Program-made: the position numbers and the translations under genes
Shown here: positions 23,690 to 35,980 of the stretch, piece after piece
How the letters are laid out: each line of letters opens with the position of its first letter
How positions within the stretch are numbered: position 1 is the first letter of the stretch
Assembly (NCBI GenBank): GCA_022818135.1
Contig: JAFMSR010000012.1
Span: 8,270,070-8,334,069, forward strand
Source of the DNA: Saxidomus purpurata
Lineage: Eukaryota > Mollusca > Bivalvia > Venerida > Veneridae
DNA: 64,000 nt
Direction of reading: 5' to 3'
The notes under the pieces: generated by a model
What the model was told of the DNA's origin: nothing
Seen by the model: the letters and a program-made list of their open reading frames with translations, nothing else
The model's database searches: none

Positions 23690-25710
23690 GCTTGTCATTA
23701 TTGGATAAAAAGACAGAAAGAAGATACTGTGATAAAGGATGATGCTGAGGTTGTACGTATTACATCAATTATGTTTCAGCAATGAATTCTGTGATTCTTC
23801 CAATAAGGTGAAATCCCAGGTCAAAACAAATAGAAGCAAAAGTATAGTAACTACTTATCTTGTTACTAACCTTAACATTATAAACTGTTTCTACTATGTG
23901 ATTTATGAATGTCTGTTTGTAGTATTGAAATTTGATATTTAAGCTGCCTTCGGGCAACAGGTCAAATTGTAGGCAATGGGCTTGAAATTTGATTACAATT
24001 AAGGAATAAATTTTGCGATAATTCATACATGTATAGTACATGGTAGTGCTGCTTTGAAACACATTTAAGCTGTTGATATAATTATGTACTGTCAATAACA
24101 TGTACTAGTTAATTGTGACAGCCCTCGTTTTGAAAAGAAACGCCCAAACCAATGCACATTGAGCTGCAGGGACCAGCATCTGATGATATTTTACAAATGT
24201 TTACTGCCCTTTAAAATACTCCATGAAAAAAGCAAGACAGAAGTAGGTACGTTTACTATTACGACTTCTTTGTGGTTTATCCATTTACATGTAAGTATTA
24301 GTTTTATTAAAGTCTATTGCAAAATAAAAGCTTAATAACAACCGGAAGACTAAGCAATATCTGAGAGAAAGCTGCATGAACTCAATACCGGTATTTAAAG
24401 TGCTCTTGTCACAAAACTAATCATTTGTCGATTGCTTTTGTTGTTTCTACATCTATGAATTTTGATGGGATGATATGGTATGATTAATCAGCAATGAGAA
24501 AACCTATATTACATCACTCTTTATATATAAGTGCATGGTTTATGTCTCTCATTCTTAGTGTCAACTATCAACGAGTTGTTACAAATAATATCGTCAGTTT
24601 CTAAATTTGCCATGCATGAACCTTTCGTTTCTTCTAAATTTCCAAGTGATAAATATATGAGATTAATAAACCGTTTACTAACTAAACAGCTAAAACTAAT
24701 CGCAAAATATCGAATCAATACAAAGAAGTTGCTTTGTCATTTTGATTTGATTTCAAAAGTGATGCAAAATTCCAAAAAACGTCAGTGCTTTTATATAACT
24801 GTCAAGGCCTAAGAATGGGCAGCAATAACATAACTTGACTATATTTCTGCAATATAGTATTCTACCAATACCAAATTAATATCTCAAAATGAATAAAACA
24901 CCGTCTTTCATTTAGTTTCATGCGAATTTTCAGTTCAATACGAAACAAATGAAAACTGCATTATATGTAAAACGGCTCGTCTGTGATATTACTCCCAGCT
25001 CGGATTGATCTGAAACAGACTCTACCACTCAGAAACAAATGATGAAAAAATGTCAAAACATAAAAACACCTGTGAAACATTCCATGCACCATTTATAAAC
25101 ACAACAAGGGGTGTTGTAAAAACACTACTCAGAACGGGAACAGCATCGGTTAAGTGAAATTGATTAAAGTATGAAGTTACAAGGACTGCATGAATCGATT
25201 AGAATATTCCACATTAGGAAGTAATGACAGTATTCCCTGCTAAAGTTGGCCAGCGTGTCTTGGGAGGTTAAATGTACTCAATTCCCACACCAGCCTAAAC
25301 AACTATGCGTATTTTAATTAAAACACGTATTAAAACGTTTTCAGATAGTAGCAGCTTTCTAAACTGTTGTCGCATTAAAACATTTAATAAATATATTAGA
25401 GTTGTATATAGCATATTTACATTTATGAAAGATAGCAAAAGACCCGAGATTAATCAAACACGCAAGATATAACCTTATCTGAAAAGAACACGTTTGTGAC
25501 AAAATATCTATAACATATTTTCGAAAAGACTATTTTGTTTACCTTTGCTAAAAAGAAACGTAATTAATTTAAAGAAATTATGAAGGTAAAACTTATTAAA
25601 TTTTGTTTATAAAATTTAATTGGAGTGATATTAACAAGGGCTTTAGCGTAACAAAGTGACATTAAGCATATAGATGACATTAAAGCTAATCCTAATTGTC
25701 AGCTTCCTTA
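23690..25710. other. AT-rich stretch with overlapping frames on both strands near 24.5-24.8 kb
   Basis: Around 24521-24812 both strands are open (93 codons plus, 65 codons minus). The minus frame contains NLEETKGSCMANLETDD, which looks less AT-biased. Its acceptor (ATCACTTGGAAATTTAG) is mediocre and there is no donor. I cannot tell which strand, if either, is coding. Nothing else was recognised. Confidence 0.3.
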
Positions 25711-25711
25711 C

Positions 25712-25791
25712 CTATGACGCAACCACTCTTCATAACCAATCAGTTTATAGTGTTCACTGGTTAGACGCGGGTGAGAGTAAATATGAAGCAA
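25712..25791 (-). CDS. Candidate internal exon (unrecognised)
   Basis: On the minus strand an acceptor (TTTACTGAAATGGTTGCAG, ending at 25792) and a strong donor (CATAG|GTAAGG, after 25712) enclose 80 nt that are fully open: LLHIYSHPRLTSEHYKL then IGYEEWLRH. Composition (H, R, E, W, G) is unlike chance frames nearby. It starts in phase 0, matching the phase-0 end of the 30050-30141 exon, and ends in phase 2. No domain is recognised. Confidence 0.35.
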
Positions 25792-25794
25792 CTG

Positions 25795-27035
25795 CAACCA
25801 TTTCAGTAAACAATGAGAGTCGTGTAGTGATTTTACCATAACATTTCATCAAACTTAGCTGGTGACATAAAGAGAATAGGACGTCTGTAGGGTTTTTTCT
25901 ACTAAGTGGGAAAAATTTGCGATATAATGGACATGACAAAAACGTGCACTAAAATATTTCCACTTAAAGAACTAAGTCATGTTCAGTTTCTGTTAGATAA
26001 ACCCTCATTTACGTGTAGGAAATAACAAAATTTAATCAGTTTCTGATACTTTGAATTTTAAAAAATTTGTTCAGCTGAGGGTTTCTATATGCAACATTTA
26101 TTCATAAAATAAATCAAATTTCTCCAGTCTGATACAAATTACTTCTATTCTATTTAACTTGTAATCCCTAGATAAAATCGTTAATGCATATTAGCAACAC
26201 TGCATTATTGTGCAAGGATAGATTAATATCATATCTTATGAAAAAAATAACATCCTGTTAATATAGCACCTATTGAAGTTCATACTGCAGAAATTTTCTG
26301 CCGAAATATCAATCAAGACACATGCATTCCAGCAATGTTAATTTACAACACTGCAAATGTAAACAGTTTGAAACCGATACAACAGTTATGTAGTTTACAA
26401 CTGCAACAATAATCAATACTCTTTTGTTGTTTTGTTGACTTTAAATGCGCGTATAACAATAGATATACAGTGCCTGTGTATGCTGGTAAAGTAAACTGCT
26501 GATAATTATCAAAGCGTTACACATCTCTCCGTTACAATGTATAGCTGAGAATCGCATCCCTGTTTCTTAAACTAGTATCATTAGAACAGGTTGAAATTAT
26601 TATGCTTTTTAAGGCTATGCATCAAATGCTTGATAATAATTTTGCCAGTTGTACATTGTTTGTAATACTAATAAATAATTCATCTTTTTTTAAACTGTCT
26701 CTCATTTTCCGTTTAGTTCCAATATCTACAATATTTACCTCCCTTGTTCTTGATCGACAAACATTTTGATAGGCAAAACTGATTAGCATTCATATGAGTT
26801 ATTCATGAATATGTGATAATTAAGAAAATACCTAGAGAATTTATGTATGACAACCACAATTTCTCGAACCTGCTGAGCCATCTGCCAAGATGTCAGCGTC
26901 ACGAATCTGATTATTTTATAAACTTTTGTTTGTTTTGCCTATCAACTTAATAATGGAAAATTGCCATTCAATATGGTTGAATATTCAGAATAATGGAAGT
27001 TAGTATTGTAAAAGTGGAAACTACTAAGTATCTTT
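25795..27035. other. AT-rich stretch, nothing firm
   Basis: A weak exon-like segment (MNANQFCLSKCLSIKNKG before a GGAG|GTAAAT donor near 26737, minus strand) lacks a good acceptor. Otherwise nothing was recognised. Confidence 0.3.
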
Positions 27036-27087
27036 GACTTAATCTTGTTATCAAAGTGATGCTTGAGCCATTGGGACAAAAAAGTGA

Positions 27088-27154
27088 ATGTATGAATTGG
27101 CGTTAATCTAAAGCATTCATTGTTAAAAGACAAGATTAACGCCAATTCATACAT
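27088..27154. ncRNA. miRNA-like perfect hairpin (22-bp stem, 23-nt loop), unproven
   Basis: 27088-27109 and 27133-27154 are exact reverse complements over 22 bp (the arm contains ATGAATTGGCGTTAATC). The loop is 27110-27132. A single-base bulge at 27087 lets the stem continue about four more pairs. A second overlapping inverted match (TTAATCTTGT near 27039 with ACAAGATTAA near 27131) suggests the hairpin may be the core of a small inverted-repeat transposon. Size fits a microRNA precursor, but no mature sequence was recognised, and a MITE remnant is equally likely. Confidence 0.35.
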
Positions 27155-27365
27155 CATTCATGACTACTTGGCTATGTTATGTAATAATCAACCTATTATA
27201 AGTAGTGCTGATTTATTTCGAATTAATCCTAGTATAATAAGTTTTCTGACAACAGAAATATCTATATTATTGCAACGGAGCTTTTTATTATCCAGAAAAA
27301 ATCAAACAAAAATAATTGAATGATGAAATTCAATGAATATACAATTTTTAGTTCTGCATAATGTA

Positions 27366-27382
27366 ATAATAATAATAATCTG
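27366..27382. repeat. (TAA)n microsatellite
   Basis: About five AAT/TAA units near 27366-27382. Confidence 0.8.
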
Positions 27383-27904
27383 CATAACAAAAGTATCCTT
27401 ACCTCTATGATTTATTATGCTAACTGAGAACAGAGCTTTACTTCTTAAACAAGAAGAAATATTCCAATAAAAATAGTTCCTGGAATTTCAAAGTCTAATT
27501 GAAGAAAAGATATGCTATTATTAAGAAATTAGCTATCTTCTAAACTGTACCGTTTCTATATCACAAATTATAATCATATGTGTACACATTTTGTAATTTT
27601 GTTTGGGAACGTGAATATACGGTTAGAAATATTTGACAAAAATGTTCTATGAAAGAAATTATCTGTAGGTTCGAATTGTTGTGTACATAAATGAAAAAGT
27701 AAAACTTTATAAAAATTACTTTAAATTTTACCTTTATAAAAAAAAATCCATTTCACCAATAGTTAAATAAAACTTTTGTCTTTCTAATCCATATTTTCAC
27801 AAATAATAGTAAACCATTGGCTGCGTCCATAAACACGGTAGCCATATTAAAAAAGTACATGAAAATCGCGGAGTAATACATTGTCACTGAATTTGGCCAA
27901 GAAA

Positions 27905-28600
27905 CTTTTAATTACTGGGTTTTCATGTCACTTTTAAAATATTTAACAGGAAAAATCGTATATTGCCACGTTTGTTTACTATACATGTTTTTACCATTTT
28001 CATAGTCACTGTGCTGGCAGCAGATTTCATTACCACCTGCATTAACACTCACTGCCCACTGCTCATTCCCTGTTCTAAATGTGAAAGAGTCACATGGACA
28101 AAAAGAGGTCACATCTACAAAATCCATGTCAAAAGTGTTGACTTAAACGTAAGATCTGTAATTAACTTTTCTTGCCATGTCACAAATAGCATGTCTGGTT
28201 ATGGCTGCTGATGTCTGATGAATAAGACAACTGCACTGAACATGATGCAGTTGTTGGATGAAATGGTATATTCAGTACATCAGCAGAAGGCGAAAGCGGG
28301 TGTCTTATGTGACCTGGCGGGTAAAACATAGATGACCTTAGATATAGGATATGTCTTGACATTTCTAGTGCTGTGTTAAATAACAAAGACTTTAAGGTAG
28401 AAGTAAAGAATCAGCCATCGACTTTCTGATACACTTGCAGTCCCACTTATCCTACGCCATGTGACCTTTATTAAGTCCACACTCACTATCCTACTTAGGA
28501 GTATATCTAACGAAGGGACCGTGGCCCCACTAGCACTGGCACTATTATTGTCGCAGTTTTTCCAAGGTATCAGCCTAAGCAGCATGGTCATTATCAACTC
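27905..28600 (-). other. Block of three successive minus-strand frames with non-AT composition, possible degraded element
   Basis: Minus-strand frames at 28597-28376 (contains SASASGATVPSLDILLSRIV and WRRISGTASVSESRW), 28386-28180 (contains YPPGHIRHPLSPSADVL) and 28127-27912 (contains FCPCDSFTFRTGNEQWAVSV) follow one another in different frames. They are less AT-biased than surrounding frames. This could be a frameshifted pseudogene, a non-coding dispersed repeat of higher GC, or a set of exons. A possible donor (AAAATG|GTAAAAAC) lies near 27998. No domain is recognised. Confidence 0.3.
28205..28286. repeat. Nested inverted repeats
   Basis: The outer arms CTGCTGATGT (28205-28214) and ACATCAGCAG (28277-28286) are exact reverse complements. 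Inside them ACAACTGCA (28227-28235) and TGCAGTTGT (28246-28254) form a second perfect 9-bp pair with a 10-nt loop. This could fold into a two-level hairpin in DNA or RNA. Confidence 0.7.
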
Positions 28601-28609
28601 TTGTTACAA

Positions 28610-30045
28610 TAAGGAATAGTTAGTGCTAAAAAAGAATGTTTTTATTGATGATATGGGGCTTATCAGGCTCATCTCTCCTGGGGCAACGTTCAATGTTGTC
28701 TATGTTACACATCACCGTTTTAAAGCGATAGGTTAAACTAACCACATTTCTTGCAAGCTTTGAAGAATACAACCTATTGCACAGGGAGTAGAAACATCAA
28801 GGAAGTTTTAATTAGTGAAACAATTTCTCTGTATCTTCCATTTTCTTAAAATCATCCGCGACTGTGTGAGGATTACCAATTAAAACAGTTCCAGAATCCA
28901 TGTCTCTTGAAGTATTTTCCGGAACACAGAATACCCTTTGGGCTAAAAGAACATACATTTTAATACTTATGGAGACTAAAGTCAAGGGCTAGTTGTGAAC
29001 CAACTTTAATGTTCTACTGATAAGTATAGGAATGAGGTAAACATTCAATGTTACGTCTTTCTCATAAGGTGATATCATACATAAAACATTCAGGAAATTT
29101 TCGTGACCTCCATGTACAAACTCTATTGTAGTCACATGACTTCAATTGACTGCTACCAAGAGGGAGGGGAGTAGTACCGGGTCTGTTTTACAGATAAAAT
29201 ATTATTTATTTCTTTTGTTAATCATTAAAACATTTACAAAATAATGTGTGTTTGGATACGCGAAAGATAATAAGTAAAATACCTGTTTGTTCAGGTTTTA
29301 CAGACAGCACGGTAGAGTAAACTCAGTAGTAAATATGACATCACCAAGTGAGATTAAATCTCGCGAGATCAGGCGAAAGTAAAATCTTAGTAATTACCAT
29401 ACAAATGTTCATAAGTGACGAATACAGATATTTCGATGGTAATTCAAATGTTATAAAACTTAAATTGCACAGTTTGACAAGAAATTTTCACTCATTTTAT
29501 AAAGATAATATTTTGGATACAAACTTATCTACACTGCCGTAAATCTTCAACAAGGCTGACTGTGCAAGGAAATTTACAACCTAAAAAAACTGGAAAAGCT
29601 AAGATTTCAACACTTCATATATATCCTTATTTTGCGTTTGTCGCTTGCATTAACAAAATCAAAAAATAAAGACGTTACTAGCGATAATGTTTCTGTATAA
29701 GCAATGGTTTGAGAAAGTTACTGATAAAAAGGATTAAACTGACAGAGTAGTACGTGTAGCCTTAACAGATTTGGTACTAAAAGTCACAACATGAACAGCT
29801 TTAGATAAACACTCATACATATAACTGCAAAATAGTAAAATTCTGACATGATTATTTCCACTGCAACACAATCATCACTGCGCAATCACTTCAAGTCAGC
29901 GTTTCTTTCAGTCTCTTACTAAAATCACCAAAATCAATTAATTGGTGGTAAAATGCTTATTACCCAGAGCTTTTCTTTTTTATAAAAAAGAGATGAAAAC
30001 AGTATAAGGCATATTTATTTCCGACAACAACAACAACAATTCTGC
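28610..30045. other. Mostly AT-rich stretch; small GC-richer block near 28.65-28.75 kb
   Basis: 28648-28735 is somewhat GC-richer (GGGGCTTATCAGGCTCATC, CTCCTGGGGCAACGTTC) and may belong to the same element as the preceding block. The remainder shows no recognisable gene. Confidence 0.3.
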
Positions 30046-30049
30046 TTAC

Positions 30050-30141
30050 CTGTTTGTCTCTGTCACATAGTGATGGCATAGCTTTCTGTTTCGTGTTGGA
30101 TTTTTCTCTTCCCTGTGCCTCCTTTTTCCTCTGGTTGGCTT
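30050..30141 (-). CDS. Candidate internal exon, basic/polar segment (unrecognised)
   Basis: On the minus strand a canonical acceptor (TTATTATATTGTTGCAG, ending at 30142) and donor (AAACAG|GTAAGCAG, after 30050) bound 92 nt, open as ANQRKKEAQGREKSNTKQKA then MPSLCDRDKQ. It starts in phase 1 and ends in phase 0. The start phase matches the end of the 58161-58071 candidate, whose C-terminal RAKRKK continues naturally into this basic, glutamine-rich segment. The end phase matches the 25791 exon. The segment is probably disordered. It gives no family clue. Confidence 0.45.
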
Positions 30142-30144
30142 CTG

Positions 30145-32535
30145 CAACAATATAATAAATATTACAAGCCGCTTTTTTCTGCTGTTTCAATTCTTTTGTG
30201 AGTTACATTTAAAAAAATTTATCATGTATTTCATTTAACTATACGACTTACTTCCGACTATTTTACTGTAATTTCCTAAATTTTGTAAACATTTTATGTC
30301 ATGGACCTAAACGATCATTGTACCAGATATTCTTATTCAGACATTTAAGACCAAGAATTTGTTAATATGTATGGCTTTGTTTACACTTTCATTTGTAAAA
30401 ATATTGTATTTGAAAAAAAATGTATTAATGACTATAACTTAGATTAATTTCCTTCAATAAGTAGCTGTCCAGCTAGTATAATATAAACAAGAACAACATG
30501 ATAGTTGTATATCAGCAGCGCATGGTCCACTTTGCTTTAAAGTAGTATTGTTATCTGTCTTTGAGAGACAATTGTCTGTTATAGACTCTCTCGCTGGACG
30601 AGTTTTTGGTAAAAACAGTGTTTGGGTATGTGATTAAATCATTAGCATAATTAATCCTATCCATCCTGAAAAATTGTGGTGAATTCATAAACAGATAATA
30701 TTATATTTCAAAGCTGAAACAGTGTTTATAGAATTATTTTACAGTACAAACGTTGCTTTTTAAAATAAGGGAGATAACTCCATATATCTTGTCGCTATAT
30801 GTCTTACATGGTGATTGTTCTTGAAGTCAGGATATGTAGGAAACAAAAATTGACTTCTCTGTTAATCAACACTTCTAACGCACTAACGATGTAATGTCGA
30901 TTCTGATTGGCGTCATCATTTGAATTTGCGGCTATTAAATAACGTATATATCGTCGCAAAAATCGAACGATCAGTGAAGATCGCATTTTAGAGCATTGTA
31001 TGTAAGAAAAGGTTTAATTGATTTTGACATTTGCGACAGTATATACTGTTTTTAATGCTCGCAAACAGTTTAAACAGCTCAGGCTAACACCATTAAAAAT
31101 ATGTGCGACCATCAAAGTAGCAAATTATCAAAATTACAAAACAGTTAACCGTATAGGATAGGTCACATTACTATTATCACTCTTTCTCATAGCAATACCC
31201 TCTACTAATTACCCATTCTAGTAACGAACTACAACTAACATAATCATAACAAAGAAAATGCTGAAGATTTGCCTCCCTGAATGGATTAACTGGTGGCATT
31301 CATTTCATAGCAACATAAACATTTCAGAAATCATAAGACATAATTATATTCTGTTAATCTGGTTCTTTGTTTTGCTTAACATCATGGTCCCACAGTTCCG
31401 ATGGTGTTACGAGATAAGGGGAGAAACAACAAGAGCCAGATGGATGTCTACGTCTAGAAGTTCTACTTCCAGTTCTTTGTATTGCTTAACATATATATAT
31501 TTACAAAGATAAAATGTAAAGTCTGAATTTTACGTGTATCCTTTTTATGGTCCTTTTTACATTAAAATGGTTGGTTAATTTTTTATCCACAATTTTTGTC
31601 TTTGACCAAAAAAAATGCAGTTTTACCCATCCCATTTATAACTCAAAAAAGGGAGAACGTGCAGCAAAACTGGCCTAGTTAAATTGTTGTACAATAAATG
31701 ACTTAAAGCACAAGGCCGACAGAAGATGTATCAGAAAGGTCTTCGAATAGGTTCACTTGATTAAATTTTAATTTTTCAGACACAGTTTCCTTTTCAAAAA
31801 CATTGCAGTTTATTTTCATTCCAATGTGCTAACCTTTATACCTCGGTATAATTTACTACTTAAAATGGCTCAAAGAGTTTGTTTTGGAAAAATAAAATTT
31901 GAATATTATATCAATTCATCATGTATTCATTCATCATGTCTTTCCCTGCCGAATTCTGTATTATAAGATAACATACAAATTCAACTAAGAACAGTTTTTT
32001 TGCCAATTTTTGGTTAGAGAACAATTTCAAAAGTCTACTTGGTGGTGGTAAATTCAAGTTCTATATACCAGCGTTAAGGGTGTGAGATCGTGTACTGTGA
32101 ATAATATCTATTTTGTTATGTTCAAACTGCAGTAAAAATTTAACAAGCTTATTTTAATCTCAATTGGTACTGTTTTTATGTATGTATAATAAAGTGTATA
32201 ATTATATTTGATTAGAGATGCATTATCGTTATTACTATGGTTTATGCCCCTAAATATTTCTAAACGTTCCCATAACAAAAAAAACAATAACGATAATATA
32301 ATAAGTAGATAACAAAAGTAGATGTTAGAAAAAATAGTGTTGTATTAATTAGTCTAATAGTATTTTACGATTAGGTAATTGATCAAATCGAGGCTAGGAA
32401 ACACGTATTTCTAGCATTTACAAAGTAAAGATTTTATAAACAACAATGATGCCCATACTCGTCCCTTGTACAGGCAGTCTCCATGTTAAAGGAGAATTTT
32501 GAAAACAAATATTGCATAAATCTATCCAGATAAAT
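30145..32535. other. AT-rich stretch, nothing recognised
   Basis: Only short frames. A duplicated phrase (GTTCTTTG, T or A, TTGCTTAACAT) occurs near 31363 and 31471, 108 bp apart, and is the only repeat noticed. Confidence 0.4.
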
Positions 32536-32539
32536 TAAA

Positions 32540-32760
32540 CGAAAATATGCCACAAAAGACCGAAAAAAATGTTCCGGTCCCTTTGGCAAAACATTTAAGG
32601 TCGGTCGGTCGGTTTTGTTGTGGTCTTTTTTTGTTTTTTTTTCTTCTGAAACATTTGAAAATGGTTTTGGTTTTTTGTTTGCTCATTTTCTCATTAAATG
32701 GTTTGAAGTCGGCAGCCAAAAGTTAAGGTCGATCAGAAAACCGGAAACACACATATTTGT
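32540..32760. repeat. Low-complexity block with TCGG units, probable repeat fragment
   Basis: GGTCGGTCGGTCGGTT (about 32599-32614) is followed by a T-rich tract, then TTAAGGTCGATCAGAAAACC near 32724, which echoes the first motif. Both-strand frames of 65-70 codons are by-products of the low complexity. The identity of the repeat is unknown. Confidence 0.4.
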
Positions 32761-32764
32761 TTTA

Positions 32765-33780
32765 TTTATATTTTGCCTTATCAGTGTAATAGTTGAAGAC
32801 GTAAAGAGCCTAATCCAATGTATATGAACTGGTTATCTAGTGTCATATCTATTGAAATATAGATATATTAAAAGTTGCTAAGCGGATACTACCATTATAG
32901 TTAGGAAACGGTGCCTAATAGCAAGTAAATTGTCTGGCTACCATGGGAACAATTCATACCCACTCGGTATTATATTTAATTAGAAATACATTATCGTTAT
33001 TGCCGATGCAAATGGAAAGTTGTTCTACCTATAAGTATATTGTACTTATTTTCGCATTATACAAAAACTCACGGCATCATTTAGTATACGTGTGTGAATC
33101 ATTATTTTGTCGCGTGTCTAGACGATCTGTTACAATATAACATGAATTCTGGTGTCCTTAGAATGGATAGGAACCTTGAAAAACGTTTTAAAGCTGCTGA
33201 GAATACAAGTGAGAAGCAACATGAGCCCTGAGCCCTCACACCTTATTTTTCCTCAGAGGAAAACATTTGAGAAGCATATAAAAGTGAAATGCATTTTGGG
33301 ATAGATGATTTGTACAAAAATAAAGCAGTTTATCCGACAAAGGCGTCATAAAATCTAAGACATTTATGAAGATATAGTACTGTTATATTTTATCATAAAG
33401 TTTGTTAAAATGCTACGCGTAAGTCAACGCATAAGTTTGTAAAAGTGGTTTTCTACCTGTCAAAGTAACTACTCTTTTGTCCCAAATGTCTGCTAGCACT
33501 AAAATAGTTTATATCTTTCTGTGGGTAACCTATTCATAGTTTTGTCAATATGTGTCGATTTGATGGCAACCCATAGTCTTTACCTAAATAGCAATGTTAC
33601 TGAAACATACTAGTAATCTCAGTGTATACTATACAGACGTTGACAACATGATACGTATGTATTCTTGCAAATAATATCATGATACTGCAACACATATAAT
33701 TTAATTATTTTAATTTATTTAGTTAATTATCAATTATCAATTAAATGCAAATAAAACTAGTATGCTTTTATGTTTTTTTA
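32765..33780. other. AT-rich stretch, nothing recognised
   Basis: Ends in a very AT-rich patch (33690-33745) with tandem ATCAATT. No gene seen. Confidence 0.4.
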
Positions 33781-33789
33781 TTAAAAAAT

Positions 33790-34024
33790 CTTGTAGTTTG
33801 GTTATTAAGAAAGCTCCGTAGCTTATTGAATCGCTATCGAACACTCATTCTAGATGTCTTCACGCTCATGAGAGACCGCGAGTTTTTCGTCACTGCTACC
33901 AATTTACAGCTGGGTGGACTGAGGAATTGGCATCAGTGTCTTTGCCCAAAGATATACCACGTGCTCGGGCTTGGATTCGAGCCCGGAACGCCCTTACCAG
34001 TCAGCTATCGAGGCCCACACATAA
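33790..34024 (-). mobile_element. tRNA-derived SINE, minus strand
   Basis: On the minus strand the tRNA-like head spans 34016-33963. It has an A-box-like TAGCTGACTGG (34007-33997) and a B-box-like GGCTCGAATCC (33983-33973). The head is about 54 nt, short because most of the anticodon arm is missing. The body follows: CTTTGGGCAAAGACACTGATG, CCTCAGTCCACCCAGCTGTAA, and an AATAA-rich end near 33790. The GGGCAA...CACCCAGCTGTAA core is a wording I know from tRNA-derived SINEs of marine invertebrates. SINEs need a partner LINE to move. The 95-codon plus frame here is a shadow. Confidence 0.7.
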
Positions 34025-34025
34025 A

Positions 34026-35258
34026 ATTTTAACACTGGTGTTACTAAATTTTGGCATAAATCAATGCGAACTGATCTTTTTAAAAGTATAAAAGTCATTC
34101 TGAAGGTTGATATCACTTTCAGTAATTCTGAAAACATTTAAATAGTGTCAAGAAATAAAGAAATAAAATACAAAAAAAAATGTAAATATATTTGTATTTA
34201 GTGAATATGTATAGACAAGACCTAGAATGATTATTTAAATTCAGTCTTTCAGTAAACTATGAAATATTAAAGTCACACATCTTACAGTCCTTAGAATACA
34301 AGCTTCCTCATTATGCTTCTTAAATTAACTGAGCTAAATCTAAATTTGTTTTAACAATAATCTAATTACTCTAAAAGCTCTATGTTGAACTGTATTGCAT
34401 ACTATGCAAATAAGTACTGTCGTACAATGAAAAACGTATAAAAATCTACACAATTAAGCTGGTTGGTTGAAACATTATGAGATAGGCATTAAGTATAGAT
34501 TTTACAGACAATTACGTGCACGCTGCTATGCTATATGGTGCCATAAATCAGCTTCTGGCATTAATGGTCGGTTATATGAGTATATTACTATTATGCTTCG
34601 ACTAAGGTGTAATTTAGTTGACAATTATTATGTTTTAGATGTTTCCTATAAAACAATTTGAATGATTTGTTTAGTTTCAAAATTTTGTATTAGGCTGATA
34701 CATAATTTTGTGAGCGTAAGCACGATTCCAATTCAAACTGCTGTAGAGAGTAAACATTATTTCTATGCCTTGTTTTGAATGTCATTAAAAACTTATATTA
34801 TTGTTGCCCCTCTTCCGAAAAGTTATCGAGCTGATAACTTGTGATGTTAGTGCACTTAAGGCATGATCTATCTGTGATAGCGTACACTTTTCATACTTTT
34901 TTATTGCCTAGATATACTGCTCGAACAGATCTGCGACGCATCATGGAAATGAAAACACATCGCTAATTACGCCTTCTAGTGTAAACAATATAACTGTCGA
35001 CGCTTAGCAACAAATAACCTATTACAATTGATTTGACATTTAACTCATTTCCCCTTTTTTTGTTTAAAAAATTAATTGTATTGAACTTGATGTTATACTG
35101 TAAATAGGGGAGATCCGTAATAGAGTTGAGACAGCTTTTGTCATATACAGTATGTTTGATTATAAAAAGTAGTATAAAATTGTTACTGGTAAAAAGAAAA
35201 AGGGCCAAACAATAAAAAATCGCACCCTTTTTGTTACGTCACACGATATTTTAGGTCG
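34026..35258. other. AT-rich stretch, nothing recognised
   Basis: No repeat or gene identified. Short frames look like chance. Confidence 0.4.
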
Positions 35259-35260
35259 TG

Positions 35261-35700
35261 AGAGCTGTCACACGTATGGACAGCATGCCATACTATTCAA
35301 ATAGATAGAGTAACTTGTTGGTAAAATTTTGGGGTTTTTTGGAGGCTACGCCTGCTCTAAGTAACAGGAGTATTCAAAGTGTAATTGTCGAAGCTGTCTT
35401 TTTCATCTATGCAAATGACCATTTCTTTGAAACAATGTTAGCAAAAAAAAAAAAAAAAAATTGTTGGGGTTTTTTTTTTGTTTTTGGTGTAATTGAAAAA
35501 AAATAAGGGGGTCACATAGCATATGAAATACCAACCAAATAATGTCCAACAAAGTTCTGCAAAACCTTTTTAAGGTGGTTGGAAGTTTTCGTGCTGCTTG
35601 CATCAAAATATTCACCACAACATCACAAGGTGGAGTCGACCTTTGCAAGCTGTCTTCCTTTGCAAATGACATTTGACACAATGTTGCAAGCATTCACTCG
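35261..35700 (+). repeat. Diverged GACGCC-family head fragment
   Basis: AGAGCTGTCA, GACAGCATGCC, ACTATTC, AACTTGTTGGTAAAATTTTGG and AACAGGAGTATT occur in the same order as in the head of the 2140 copy (AGAGCTGTA, GACAGCACGCTCGACTATTC, GCTTGTTGGTAAAATGGGG, AACAGGAGTATT). The interior holds an A18 run and a T-rich tract (35442-35490). No tail was found, so the copy is truncated or strongly diverged. Confidence 0.5.
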
Positions 35701-35980
35701 TACTACATGAATCATTGCACTTGATCAATTTATAATACCAATAGCATCAGTTCAGTTGATATTGATCGCATAATCTAATTACTTTGTTAAGTATTCAGTC
35801 ATTAAGCCTATCTTCTATATACAAACATCCTTTGAATTACCGTTCATAATACAATCAATTAAATAATATAACTTTGTCATTCACACATCAGTTATGAATA
35901 AGTATTTACCTTCTACGGATGATCAACATTTTTCAAAGGCTTAAAAAAACCAGGTCAAATCAATATATTATGTATTATTT

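Noticed and set aside
24521..24812. Coding gene in the region open on both strands
   Set aside because: Neither frame has a recognisable product or complete splice signals. The strand cannot be decided.
27405..27446. Minus-strand 41-nt exon between TTTCTTCTTGTTTAAG and AGAG|GTAAGG
   Set aside because: Splice signals are fair, but the peptide is short and uninformative, and its phase does not fit the neighbouring candidates.
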